Source: Chara braunii (lineage: Eukaryota > Streptophyta > Charophyceae > Charales > Characeae). From it: a stretch of 44,429 nt of DNA. The position numbers and the translations under genes are program-made. The stretch covers positions 2,014,663 through 2,059,091 of the forward strand of contig BFEA01000089.1 of the NCBI GenBank assembly GCA_003427395.1, given 5' to 3'. Of this stretch, positions 10,451-20,263 are shown one piece after another (the stretch's first letter is position 1; each line of letters begins with the position of its first letter). Under the pieces are notes generated by a model that saw nothing but the letters and a program-made list of their open reading frames with translations, was not told the origin of the DNA and did no database searches.

Positions 10451-11334
10451 GGGTGGGTAGTGTCAAGGATAACTTGGAACCTGAGGTCTAATCAACCGTG
10501 GAGGTAAATGTCAACTTAGTGCGAGAAAGCAATAAGAAATTAGTCAGGCTATACATGTGTATTAGGTAGGTTAAAACAGTGTAGAGTAGTTAAAAGTTTT
10601 ACGGGTTTAGGAGGAGTAGGGTTAAAATATAAAACCTAGCAGGTAGGCTAGTACATGCAGTTTTGATCGATAGAATATGACTCACTTGTTGTGTCAGTGA
10701 AGGTAATTTATCAAAGCGAAACTGGGTTATTTATAGCTTCTGATTGACTGTATGTCTCATTTCACAAACCCCACAACTTCACCATGCCCATACTCAAATT
10801 TAGTTATTGTTGTAATAACACATCACGAACAATAGTAAAACAAACCTAACAATATTGTGGTCATCTTGCCTTTTATAAAAATCATTCACTATAAATCAAT
10901 GTACTAAAAGAAAAAAGCAAAAAAGCAAAACATAAGTAGTACATACCTTACAATTGGCGATACTTTACCACTAATAGTCGTATTAGCCTCAAAGGCACGT
11001 ACGACAAATATTATATTGCAATATCAACTCAATGTGTGTATACGAGAATCATATTTACGCATAAAAAGGATCTCCGTAATGTCCAAGTCTTTGATCCTGG
11101 ACCAAATTTAATTTCAAGATTCAGACCTATACCCACGCGCTGCCCCAGGTCCATACCCACGCGATGTCCATGGTCGAGGATTGAGGCCCATACCCACGAG
11201 CTTCCCCAGGTCCAGGATTCAGGCTCATGCTATTTTTTTGTCAACTTTTTAGAATTCTCGATGTCCAAGATTAAGGCGCAAGGCCCCGTTTCAGGACCTA
11301 ACGTTTTTTTTTTTTTTTAATATATAGCCCTCAG
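10451..11334. other. No gene; short GC-rich tandem repeat at 11125-11220
   Basis: Mostly AT-rich non-coding sequence. Between about 11125 and 11220, a block with CCATACCCACGCG and CCCCAGGTCCA is repeated three times imperfectly, producing the only longer frame. Nothing else is recognised. Confidence 0.6.
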
Positions 11335-11698
11335 TAGGGTTGTCAAGCCGAACGTACGGAAGCCCCTCAACTGACCCCCGAACGGGGCCCGAACTCGACG
11401 AAGTTCGGACCCCACAAAAAACTATTTTGACATATAACTATTATTATTTATTTCTAAATTTTTTAAAGTGAGTTCTCTGTAATGTAAGGTATCTTCCTTT
11501 TTATTTTGAAGGCATTCTCTTAAGCCAAACAATGATGAAAAATCGACCAAGATGGTGGTGTCAAAACTTACTTGCCCACTCACTAATTTGTTTTTTTCCT
11601 TATTTTACTTTTTGTTTTTCCTTTATTTCGGGGCATGAAAAAAAAATACTATTTTTTCAAACCTTATTTGTAGGTTCTCTATTATGTAAGATACAAAT

Positions 11699-12077
11699 CT
11701 CCGTAGCATCGCGCTCGGGCTCGGTGATCGAACCCGAACGCTCGGTACCGAGCCCGAACGTGACCCAAAATTGACCGAGCCTGAACTTTTTTTTTTTAAA
11801 TTTATTTATTGATTTTATATATATATAGGGGTTGGGGGACCCTGGGGGGCATCGCTCATGACTCCTAAACATACACGCACACACACACCATACACACGCA
11901 CCCCCAGACATCCCGCAAACACCCCACATACACCCCACACACCACACACGCATGAGGACGCGCTAGGCAACCCTCTAATTTGCACTCGGCCGAACATGTT
12001 CGGTTCGCACTCGGTCGAGCGCCCGAACACGTTCGGCTGCTCGGTGGGGCGCCGAACATGTTCGGTGTGCTACACAG
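11699..12077. mobile_element. hAT-type MITE with 8-bp flanking duplication
   Basis: The start CTCCGTAGCA and the reversed end CTGTGTAGCA form the termini. Flanks are ATACAAAT (11691-11698) and ATACACAT (12078-12085), seven of eight identical. Inside are CCGAAC-rich ends, a short TA run, a CA-rich stretch that yields spurious frames on both strands, and palindromic CCGAACATGTTCGG blocks. No transposase. Confidence 0.7.
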
Positions 12078-13033
12078 ATACACATATATAAATTTTCATG
12101 ACATTTATCACATCCAAACAAAAAAGAAAAATCGCCAAAGATGGCGGTGTCAAAACCATGCTCGCCCACTCAATAATTTTATTGTTGTTTTATTTTTTTT
12201 AATTTTTATTATTCTTATTTATTTTTCGTATTTGATTTTTATTTCAAATTTGGTAAAGAATTTGGATGTAACGTTCAAAAAAATGTTGTTCATTTTGTTC
12301 TTCTGCATAACATATTTTATTTTTCAGATTTTTCTAAGGTACCAGAGTGACCCGGGTCCACTTGCCTAGCCGGACAAAAAATATATATATATATATATAT
12401 ATTTTTAATTTTAATTTTAAATTTGGTATTTTTTTTTATTATTATTTTTTTTTATAGAGAAAGGCAGCTGGGAACCGGGCCCGACTTCCCTTATATTTCA
12501 ATAAGTCAGGAAACGGGTCTGGCGTCCCTCACAAGAGGTAGGTGGCCCCATAGAAGGGCGAGACATCACCGGTCAAGCCCTACGATAGGACCACTGTGTG
12601 ACTGCAAACCCTAAGATCCATAAAAAAAACTAAGAAATAGTTGCAAACCCCGATCATCCAACCGTAGTACTGATTCACCATACGACAGGTTTAATAACAA
12701 CAACTAATTTCTACAGGGCAACAAAATCAACAACTCAACATAAGCCTATTCTCATCACCACCTACAGTCCCACAAACCTCGTTTCCCACAACTGCAAAAA
12801 TCAGGTGACGAACCCTAATTTCCACTTACATAACGATATTTCTTGTCCAAGGCAACCACAGAAGGCAACATACGTAGAACGGGCCCTAGTTTCAACAACA
12901 AAATACTAACAAAATACCGTTTATATCAAGAAACCCACAAACTAACAGATAGCTGCAAATACTATTTCAACACATGGCAGGTTAGATAACAACAGCTACA
13001 TAACGATATTCGTCGTCCGAGGCAACCTCAATT

Positions 13034-13132
13034 TCTACAATCATTCAAAACAGAATTTCTATTCTCTACAATCATTCAAAACAGAATTCCTATTGTCTAC
13101 AATCATTCAAAACTTAATTCCTATTGTCTACA
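13034..13132. repeat. 31-bp tandem repeat, three copies
   Basis: Three units beginning TCTACAATCATTCAAAAC, at 13034, 13065 and 13096, with only a few substitutions between them. They lie within the large hAT-2 element. Confidence 0.9.
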
Positions 13133-13452
13133 AAGCGCACAAAAAACAACAAACGTAGAACAAACCCTAGTTTCAATAACGAAATACTAACGAATTACTA
13201 TTTCTATCACCGTACCTACAACATCATATTCTTCGAGTATGCAATCCTACAAACTAACCCCAATCGTCCAACCCTAGTTTTCGCAGTGTTATCCGCACGA
13301 CAAATTCAATAAGAGCAGCTAGTTTCTATAGTACGACAAAATCAACAAAGTAGCTCATGCGATCAGCTTCATCGCACCTCGACACTCTATCGTCATGCAG
13401 CTCTGGCAAATTCTTTCCGCAGGCCGCCCACAATTGCTCGTAGACGGGATAA

Positions 13453-14774
13453 CCCCGCAGCTTCTCCATATAAAAGACCGAAGGACTAAGCCCTCGATCG
13501 GTCCTATCAGGTGTGAATCAGTAATAAACCAGTTGAAACTCTGGCAAATCGCAATGCTCGGATCCCGCCCGTCAAACGTCCACACATCTGACACCATCCT
13601 TCCTCGTTCGATCAGGATTGCTAACCCCAGTCAGTCGGGACTGGCCCATGGCAAGAGTTTTTCAAACCCTCTTGCAGCGTGTCCCCCTTAGTGCCCACAC
13701 ACTCCATCCCCCACACTCCCACCACCCTAGCAACAAGCTCTGGCAAGGCACCACCATCTTTTTGACAGCACCCGTGCGATCCCCCATTGCCCAAGTAGCG
13801 CCCCCGACGGCGCTGACACCGAAACAGTGCCGCGACATCAACAAAAATTAGAAACGGGCGCCTCGCGCCCGATGCCCCGGCCAGCCTACGCAGCGCTGCG
13901 CTAGCGCAACGTTAACGCACGCTTTCTTGACGACGCGCCTTAACTGGCGTTAACCCCGCAACTTCTCCATATCAAAGATCGAAGGACTAAGCCCTTGATC
14001 GGTCCCATGAGGTGTGAATCAGTTATAAACCAGTTCAAACTCTGGCAAATCGCAATGCTCGGATCCTGTCCGTCAAACGTCCACACATCTGACACCGTCC
14101 TTCCTCGTTCGATCAAGATTGTTAACCCCAGTCAGCCGGGACTGGCCCATGGCAAGGGTTCTTCAAACCCTCTTGCAGTGTGTTCCCCTTAGTGCCCACA
14201 CACTCTATCCCCCACACTCCCACCACCCCAGCAACAAGCTCTGACAAGGCACCACCATCTTTTTGACAGCACTTGTGCGATCCCCCTTTGCCCAAGCACC
14301 GCCCCCGACGGCGCTGACACCGAAACAGTGTCGCGACATCTACAAAAATTACAAACGGCAGCAGCTTCTCCATATCAAAGATCGAAGGACTAGGCCCTCG
14401 ATCGGTCCCATCAGGTGTGAATCAGTTATAAACCAGCTGAAACTTTGGCAAATCGCAATGCTCAGATCTCGCCCGTCAAACGTCCACATATCTGACACCA
14501 TCCTTCCTCGTTCAATCAGGATTGCTAACCCCAGTCAGTCAGGACTGGCCCATGGCAAGGGCTTTTCAAACCCTCTTGCAGTGTGTCCCCCTTAGTGCCC
14601 ACACACTCTATCCCCCACACTCCCACCACCCCAGCAACAAGCTCTGGCAAGGCACCACCATCTTTTTGACAGCACCCGTGCGATCCCCCATTGCCCAAGC
14701 ACCGCCCCCGACGGCGCTGACACCGAAACAGTGCCGCGACATCAACAAAAATTAGAAACGGGCGCCTCATGCCC
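13453..14774. repeat. 400-bp tandem array, three copies
   Basis: Three direct copies, about 13453-13866, 13952-14359 and 14361-14774, are marked by CTTCTCCATAT at 13461, 13962 and 14364. The first period is 501 because about 90 extra bases (13867-13951, with GCGCTGCGCTAGCGC palindromes) separate copies 1 and 2; the second is 402. Copies differ by scattered substitutions, so the array is fairly young. Open frames of 60-110 codons occur on both strands and recur between copies, but none matches a family I recognise. On the minus strand, a piece reading SDVWTFDGRD recurs in each copy. It could be a captured gene fragment or a satellite-like repeat. Confidence 0.85.
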
Positions 14775-14983
14775 ATTTGGTAAAAAATTTCAATGTAACC
14801 CTGAGACAAACGTTATTCAGTTTATTTTTTTGCAAAACATAGTTTGTTTTTGTTTTTTTTTTTGTTCTTTTTTTGTTGGGACCTTCCTTAGTCCTTGCAC
14901 AGTCGGGCCGCCCGGAAAAATAGGGTGACCCGACGACTCGGTTGGTGACCTAGAGATTTTTTTATTTTTATTTTTATTTTTTT

Positions 14984-15148
14984 AGTCCGGATTAGGCTGA
15001 ACACGTCGAGAGGGGGTCCCGAACGTCGGCAACCCTGGCTCCAAGCTTTTTTTTTTTTTTAGTCCGGATTCGGCTGAACACGTCGAGAAGGGGTCCCGAA
15101 CGTCGACGACTTTTTTAGTCCGGATTCGTTTGAATACGTCGAGAGGAT
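14984..15148. repeat. Triplicated hAT-1 end fragment
   Basis: AGTCCGGATT followed by a CTGAACACGTCGAGA-type block occurs three times, from 14984, 15061 and 15117. Each is preceded by a T run, and the third is truncated. The first leads into CCCGAACGTCGGCAACCCTG, the presumed end of the surrounding hAT-1 copy. The T runs and repetition may partly be an assembly product. Confidence 0.75.
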
Positions 15149-15308
15149 AGCCTCGTGCAAGATAATGTCTAACATTTCTCAAACTTTGCTTACACTTGGC
15201 TTTTGCTTTGTTTGTGGACGTTTGATGATTGACTTGGTTTTTCGTACTTTGAGTTAAGATCTCCACGGGTAAACCAAAGGCGGTCCGACCTTGCAAGGAC
15301 CACAGAAA

Positions 15309-15367
<59 letters not shown>

Positions 15368-15538
15368 NTAGCCTCGTGCAAGATAATGTCTAACATTTCT
15401 CAAACTTTGCTTACACTTGGCTTTTGCTTTGTTTGTGGACGTTTGATGATTGACTTGGTTTTTGGTAATTTGTGTTAAGATCTCCACGGGTAAACTGAAG
15501 GCGGTCCGACCTTGCAAGGACCACCGAGAGCTTAAAAG

Positions 15539-15585
<47 letters not shown>
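15146..15585. repeat. Tandem 165-bp segment, each copy ending in long poly-A
   Basis: TAGCCTCGTGCAAGATAATG begins at 15147 and again at 15369. Each copy runs about 165 bases with roughly eight differences and ends in a run of about 45-55 A (15313-15367 and 15539-15585). A single N (15368) sits at the junction. The poly-A tails suggest retroposed transcripts or a gap-joined assembly duplicate. A reverse-strand frame (QGRTAFGLPVEILTQ) is not recognised. Confidence 0.8.
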
Positions 15586-15587
<2 letters not shown>

Positions 15588-15817
15588 GATGCAAAAAAAT
15601 AAAAGGATCAACTTTTGTCACAAAGTATCAAAATTATTTACTAAATTAACAAATAAAATAAAAATAAAAATATATATACATATATATATATATGGTTACT
15701 AAGCGGAACGTTCGGGGGCCCTAAGGCTGACCCCCGAACGTTCGGCCGTTTGGGGTCCCGTTCGAGAGTTGAACCTGAAGAGGTTCATCCCTCTCCAAAA
15801 ATTATTTTGGGGCTTAG

Positions 15818-15859
<42 letters not shown>

Positions 15860-16109
15860 ATATTTTTTTTAAAAGTTATTTACGATATGCGCTAAGGGCA
15901 TATAAATTTTCAAGGCATTTTGTTAGGTGACAAAACAATACAAAATCGTCAAAGATGGCGGTGTTAAAACGTGCTAGACTACTTAGTTTTTTTTTTTTAA
16001 CTTTTCACTTTTTCTTGTAATTTTATTTTGATACCTTAAATTATTTTTTTTTTTCAAACTTTTTTCATGAGTTTTGTATTATGTAAAATACACATCTGTA
16101 AAGTCGCAG

Positions 16110-16453
16110 TGTCGGGCGCATCCCTCTTTTTAGCCTATTCAAGCTTTGAATCGCGTGGCTTAACAGCCGCGCGACATTGATCTTGGTAGAATAGGTCTAG
16201 TTTACCGTTCGCATATCCGCACTTTTCGGCGGCTTCGACAAAGTGAAGCATTACCATTCACATCCGTTACTCCTGGACGCCACACGCGTCCGGACTAGCG
16301 TCCAAAACTTTTAATCTGTTATTCATAGGTCAGGTCTGAATAAACTTTTGGCAACGTCGTCTCATCAAGTCCTTCAATCCAACGAAAGAGTCACACAANG
16401 TGCGACGTTGACAACCCCCGGCAAATACCCTTGTCAGGGTATCTGCCCCGACA
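16110..16453 (-). repeat. LTR (3' LTR in coding orientation)
   Basis: 344 bases, beginning TGTCGGGCGC and ending CTGCCCCGACA on the plus strand, so the termini are a short inverted repeat. Relative to the partner LTR it carries about 27 extra bases near 16153-16184, including GGCTTAACAGCCGCGCG, and roughly a dozen substitutions. It contains one N. Confidence 0.95.
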
Positions 16454-16696
16454 GCATTCCCGGACTCCATTGAANGACGTCCTTGTCGTTCACCATCAAA
16501 ATAGAGGTCAGGGTTTTATAAAACGATCACAATACACAACAATTTCATAATCCACTTAGAATTGATTCGAAGCCTTCTCCCATAGATTACCACTCAAGAA
16601 ATTTTTGTCTCTTAGAATGGTACCGGATTCCAGAAGCCCTCTGACTAGCTCCAAGCTACACACATTCAGTTCATACTATCATTTATCCAAAAAAAG

Positions 16697-16762
16697 CAGG
16701 ATTAACCCCCTGATAGGTCTTTCGAGTCAGGATTAACCCCCTGACGGGTCTTTCGAATGTAT
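16697..16762. repeat. 34-bp direct repeat inside the LTR element
   Basis: CAGGATTAACCCCCTGA followed by GGTCTTTCGA occurs at 16728 and in a near-identical unit immediately upstream, and a third degenerate unit (CAACCTCCTGGAGTCG) follows. Non-coding. Confidence 0.75.
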
Positions 16763-16909
16763 CAACCTCCTGGAGTCGTTCAGACAAAGTCTGAATAATC
16801 AAATATATATGTCTATATACACATACGCATTACTCAATATCACATATTAGCTAAGTAATAATTCATGTCGCAACCCATTTCTTTCATATAAGTCCTTGAA
16901 GAGCGCATT

Positions 16910-17350
16910 GATCAAGACAGGTCCCCCTGTCGCAGGCATACTCTTACAAGGGACAAAGGAGAGCATTGATCAAGACAGATTTCACTGCCGCAAACAAACT
17001 CCTTTATTTTAGAAGAGAACACTGATCAAGACGGTTACCCCGCCGCATTCTCTTTCCCAAAAGAAAATGTCGATCAAGACAGGTTTCCCTGCCGCAGACA
17101 AGTTCCTCTCTATTTTAAGTTGAAAACAAAACGCTGATCAAAACAGGTTTCCCTGCCACAGGCGAACCGCTCTCAATTAATCTTTGAAAGGAAATCTGAT
17201 CAAGACAGATTACTTTGCCGCAGATATACCCATCTAAAATCGAAGGAGAACTCTGATGAAGACCGGTTGTCCTGCCGCAGACGAACTCCTTTATTTTCCA
17301 TTCAATGACCAAAATGAAGGAGAACACAGTTTTTGACAGGTTACCCTGTT
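16910..17350. repeat. Diverged tandem array with a conserved hairpin
   Basis: About eight units are marked by GATCAAGACAGGTTTCCCTG-like cores at 16910, 16968, 17024, 17072, 17136, 17198, 17255 and (degenerate) 17334. Spacings run from 48 to about 76 bases. Each core can fold as a small stem-loop. CAGG pairs with CCTG in several copies, and ACAGG with CCTGT in the first and last. Spacers between cores are much more variable. It lies in the pol-less part of the LTR element, where Tat/Ogre-type elements often carry non-coding tandem repeats. Confidence 0.85.
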
Positions 17351-18230
17351 ACAAACGAGTTCCCCTATTAATGTGAGCTGCAACATGAAATTACTACAGT
17401 AAACTTACTATAGTTCATATCATATCAGATGTTATCGATGTTCTGTGATATGCGCTGAGGAGTGGTGTAATCCTCCTCAAGGGATAACATCTCGACATCA
17501 AGCCCCGCTTTAGATTCGAGCCTCACCACATTCCCTCCGATTCCGGTGTCTTTGATCTCATCAGTCCTCCGCATGTAGGGTAGAACAACCCCACCTGACA
17601 TGACCAAGGTTGGCTAGACCTCGATCATAGAGGTACGGTGACCATGCGTGACCCAAGGCTAGGTAGCCACTCCTCCCCTCATACCAAGCAATAGTCGTCC
17701 ACCCTACAAGCATCATTCTAATAAGACCTCAACACTTTCCTCATTTTTTAGTGATAGTGTAGTCCTCCTTCCCTTAAACCACATAGGGTACAAAAGACAA
17801 CATCCCACTATGGACCAGGAGCATAGCTCCGGCGCGGGCCTCACTACCACCTACAGAGCTCACAGTTTTATCGCACAAACACCACGACATGATAAAAATC
17901 TCAGATACATACATAACGCAATACATGTCTTAGGAATAAAAATATGTAACACACATATTTCTATAATTATCACATCCATAAGGCAATCACATCACCATCC
18001 CAGCCAAGAGTCAGGTTGATCTAAAGAAAAGATCACACATTCCTGCATTTGCTCATGATGGCAAATGCACCAACAAGTAATACAGCACTTTCACAAACAT
18101 AGATCCAAATATTTATAAAATGGTCTCACCCGAAATGGTTGAAGAAAAATCATTATCCCACACAAATTTCAAAAGTCGGTAAAAACAATTGAAATTAGAC
18201 AACTTATTTTTCGTCGACTTTCGACCCCTT
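17351..18230. other. LTR element interior without recognisable domain
   Basis: This is where protease and RT would lie downstream of the zinc knuckle. Minus-strand frames are short and interrupted (the best, 17425-17607, has 60 codons), and no D-S/T-G or Y-x-D-D motif was found. Confidence 0.6.
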
Positions 18231-18272
18231 ACACATACTCGGAGTATGTCCAACTTTACCGCAACTTTTACA
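18231..18272 (-). pseudogene. CCHC zinc knuckle of the second gag unit
   Basis: The minus strand reads CKSCGKVGHTPSMC, a perfect C-x2-C-x4-H-x4-C nucleocapsid knuckle, which binds genomic RNA in retrotransposon Gag. It lies about 600 bases downstream of the gag unit at 18857-19087, with frame changes and stops between. Confidence 0.9.
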
Positions 18273-18479
18273 CACAATGTTCTTCCAATACTCTCTCCCT
18301 CTCTTCGCACGCTGCCCTTACCGACCTCGAGACTTTAACTTGGAGTACTCGTTCCCCATAGCAGTTCACGTTGAGACATCATTTGAACAAACTCTCTTAC
18401 TCTTTCTACTTAGATCATGTCGATCCAACACTAGTTGTCTGCTTCCTTGCATTTCTTGTTAATGCTCATGACAGACGCC

Positions 18480-19210
18480 CTTCTGAATTTCTTTCATTAT
18501 CTCTTTTACTTCTAAGAGCAGTGAGACGAGGGTTGAATCCTTCTTCCTTTTACTATCCCGGCATTCCCCCTCAGACTGTAGCAAGCGAAGTTGTAAGCGA
18601 AGGACTTGATCAAAGTTCCCATTCCTAAAATTTGAACGGATCCTTGCCCAATCCGACTTGCCGTTTACCCCACGGGTAAGTTCCTGCTGCTCTGCCTCAG
18701 AGAATTTTGCGAGAAAGGTAAGACATTTTGTTTATCCGTTAAACCTTGTACCCGACGAGCGGTCCTTTCGTAGTCAAGAAGAAACTTCTCCTCTACTACG
18801 TACGCATCTCGTTTGATACTCTTCAAATTTTCTAATGTCGTCAATTTATCCCCGAGTCAAAACTTCTCTAACATGGCATCTCGAAAATCCGCCCATGTTG
18901 ATGCTTCGGCTATTTTCTGGACTACATTCACAAGATCGTTTTCGACATATCTCAGAACCAGTCGCAACATTTTATGATCATCCCAATTATTAGTGGATGC
19001 AAGTTGCTCAAATTTGTCTAGAAAAGTGGAAACAAAGTTGTCATCGAAAAGAGGAACTTCTATTTTTGGCAAGCTTTCTCTCTCCATATCTCTCTACCAT
19101 AGGAGATGAACTATCCTTTGAAGATTCGATATATTTTTATCTTGATGACCGCCTTCGCTTCCACTTGCTGCCTCCATTTCTCCTGACCAGAGCAAAAATC
19201 AGGTGGAATG
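18480..19210 (-). pseudogene. Second gag-like unit of the LTR element, broken
   Basis: Role in the family: capsid-forming structural protein. The main open part (19087-18857) reads PKIEVPLF near residue 7, FEQLAST near residue 26 and ends DAMLEKF. A stop follows, and the same frame continues (18853 downward) with FLLDYERTARRVQGLT. Then a frameshift gives FLAKFSEAEQQELTRG and FRNGNFDQVL toward 18590. An upstream piece starting MEAASGSEGG (from about 19195) may be its original N-terminus, separated by one stop. The knuckle at 18231-18272 would close this Gag. It resembles the unit at 19241-20071, so the element carries two gag-like units in series. Confidence 0.75.
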
Positions 19211-19240
19211 TCAGTCTAACTCTATAATAGTTTATATAAT

Positions 19241-20071
19241 CTAATTTGACTCCTTAATCCTACTCCACATTCGCTCAACTATTCCATCTCTAATACTCCT
19301 CTTATCCCCTTCAACCAAGATGATCGAAGAGTTCGTCCAGTCAAACCAGATCCCCTCCTCGTTTCTATTGACAATACCATTTTCCGCATCCAATTGGAAA
19401 CCTCTGCAAAATTTTATACTATGACAACTTAGAGCACAATAAATATATTTCAAAGACTTATAATAGGCTAAAGTCTGCCTCCTCCTTTTTTTCTTACTTA
19501 ATTGTTTGCCTTGTATACGAGTAGCTGACTTAATATCCGAAGCAGTCGGAATACCTCCCCGAGATTCACATGGTCTGATGCTTTCAATTTCCCTGTCCCG
19601 ACGACTGGTTCCTTGACTCCCTTTAACCAAGTTACGTGCAACTCTTTCAGCCTTAGTAAGCTTATGATGACGTTTTAACTGATTACTCTCGCTACCCTCA
19701 TCACTACTTAAAGCTCTATGTTTTCTCTTTCCTTTTCTATCTCGGGTTCCGGGTGACTCAGAAAACTTAGCAATCATTAGTCTCTCGAAATTGTTCGAGC
19801 TTTTAACTTTAGAGACCAACCGTGCTACGTCATTACCCAAGTCTATATGTACCCATGAGATCACCCTTTTCAACATTGTCTGCTCGCTCAAATCATGAGT
19901 GGCAGCCAACTGCTTAAACGTTAAAAGAATTTTCATGACAGTATCTCCATTAAAAATCGGAACGTCGATCTTTGGAGCGGTAGCTGCTCTTTCGATCTTC
20001 TCTGAGAACGTTTCAATCAACTTCTCCATCTTGTCCCAAAGACTGTCATTCGTCCTGCTACCATCCGCCAT
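19241..20071 (-). CDS. First gag-like ORF of the LTR element
   Basis: 276 codons, the longest clean frame in the window. It starts about 170 bases inside the primer-binding site and is the first ORF of the element. Residues 33-40 read PKIDVPIF, 52-59 FKQLAATH and 66-70 MLKRV. These align with PKIEVPLF, FEQLASTN and MLRLV of the unit downstream, so both derive from one capsid domain. After residue 110 it departs: basic clusters (KGKRKHR near 113, KKKRRR near 193) suggest nucleic-acid binding or nuclear targeting, and there is no CCHC knuckle. Whether it is made is unknown. It is intact while its neighbour is broken. Confidence 0.75.
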   Translation of the reverse strand: MADGSRTNDSLWDKMEKLIETFSEKIERAATAPKIDVPIFNGDTVMKILLTFKQLAATHDLSEQTMLKRVISWVHIDLGNDVARLVSKVKSSNNFERLMIAKFSESPGTRDRKGKRKHRALSSDEGSESNQLKRHHKLTKAERVARNLVKGSQGTSRRDREIESIRPCESRGGIPTASDIKSATRIQGKQLSKKKRRRQTLAYYKSLKYIYCALSCHSIKFCRGFQLDAENGIVNRNEEGIWFDWTNSSIILVEGDKRSIRDGIVERMWSRIKESN

Positions 20072-20243
20072 CTCGCTATGAGAAAATTAACCTGCAAGCG
20101 ATAAGGCATAAAGGTAAGAAGTCCGAATGGTTCATAGGGTCTATCAAATATTAATCATGCCTGATTTTGAAAAGCAAATATCAAAATAAATTAACAAAAC
20201 ACCTGAGTGTCATTCTACCAGGGACAACGGTAATTTGTCGTTA

Positions 20244-20261
20244 TCCCCGGCAACGCCGCCA
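20244..20261 (-). promoter_or_regulatory. Primer-binding site, tRNA-Asp type
   Basis: On the minus strand, two bases after the LTR end, the sequence is TGGCGGCGTTGCCGGGGA. It is complementary to the 3' end of plant tRNA-Asp (CCCCGGCAACGGCGCCA) with one mismatch. This type is typical of Tat/Athila-related Ty3/Gypsy elements and fixes the element's orientation. Confidence 0.88.
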
Positions 20262-20263
20262 CC

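Larger units (their letters stand above)
12334..14953. mobile_element. Large hAT-2 element with perfect 8-bp target duplication
   Basis: The left terminus CTAAGGTACC and the right terminus GGTGACCTAG are inverted relatives of the CTAGGCTACC ends of the hAT-2 family. The flanks are identical: AGATTTTT at 12326-12333 and 14954-14961. At 2,620 bp it is far longer than the other copies here (0.27-0.58 kb). It carries internal sequence not seen elsewhere in the window: a 31-bp tandem repeat, low-complexity DNA and a 400-bp tandem array. I see no transposase, so it is a non-autonomous carrier that may hold captured sequence. It sits inside a hAT-1-like copy. Confidence 0.85.
11335..15037 (-). mobile_element. 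Old hAT-1-like copy split by two later elements (tentative)
   Basis: The left end TAGGGTTGTC and the right end GGCAACCCTG match the CAGGGTTACC-type terminus of the hAT-1 family. Two copies of its internal module (TCGCCAAAGATGGCG-type hairpin followed by GTGTCAAAAC) lie near 11549 and 12132. The flanking octamers GCCCTCAG and GCTCCAAG agree at only five of eight positions, so the pairing of ends is uncertain. Elements at 11699-12077 and 12334-14953 are inserted in it. Confidence 0.45.

Noticed and set aside
11657-12091. Cysteine/histidine-rich frames on both strands
   Set aside because: They arise from the CA-rich stretch and palindromic CCGAACATGTTCGG blocks of a MITE, and overlap in several frames.
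15190-15611. Poly-phenylalanine frames
   Set aside because: They are reverse-strand translations of poly-A tracts next to N.
16910-17350. CRISPR array
   Set aside because: Repeats are diverged, spacing is irregular, the sequence is eukaryotic and it lies inside an LTR retrotransposon.
16454-18230. Possible pol region of the LTR element
   Set aside because: No protease, RT, RNase H or integrase motif is found in either strand, and tandem repeats occupy part of it.
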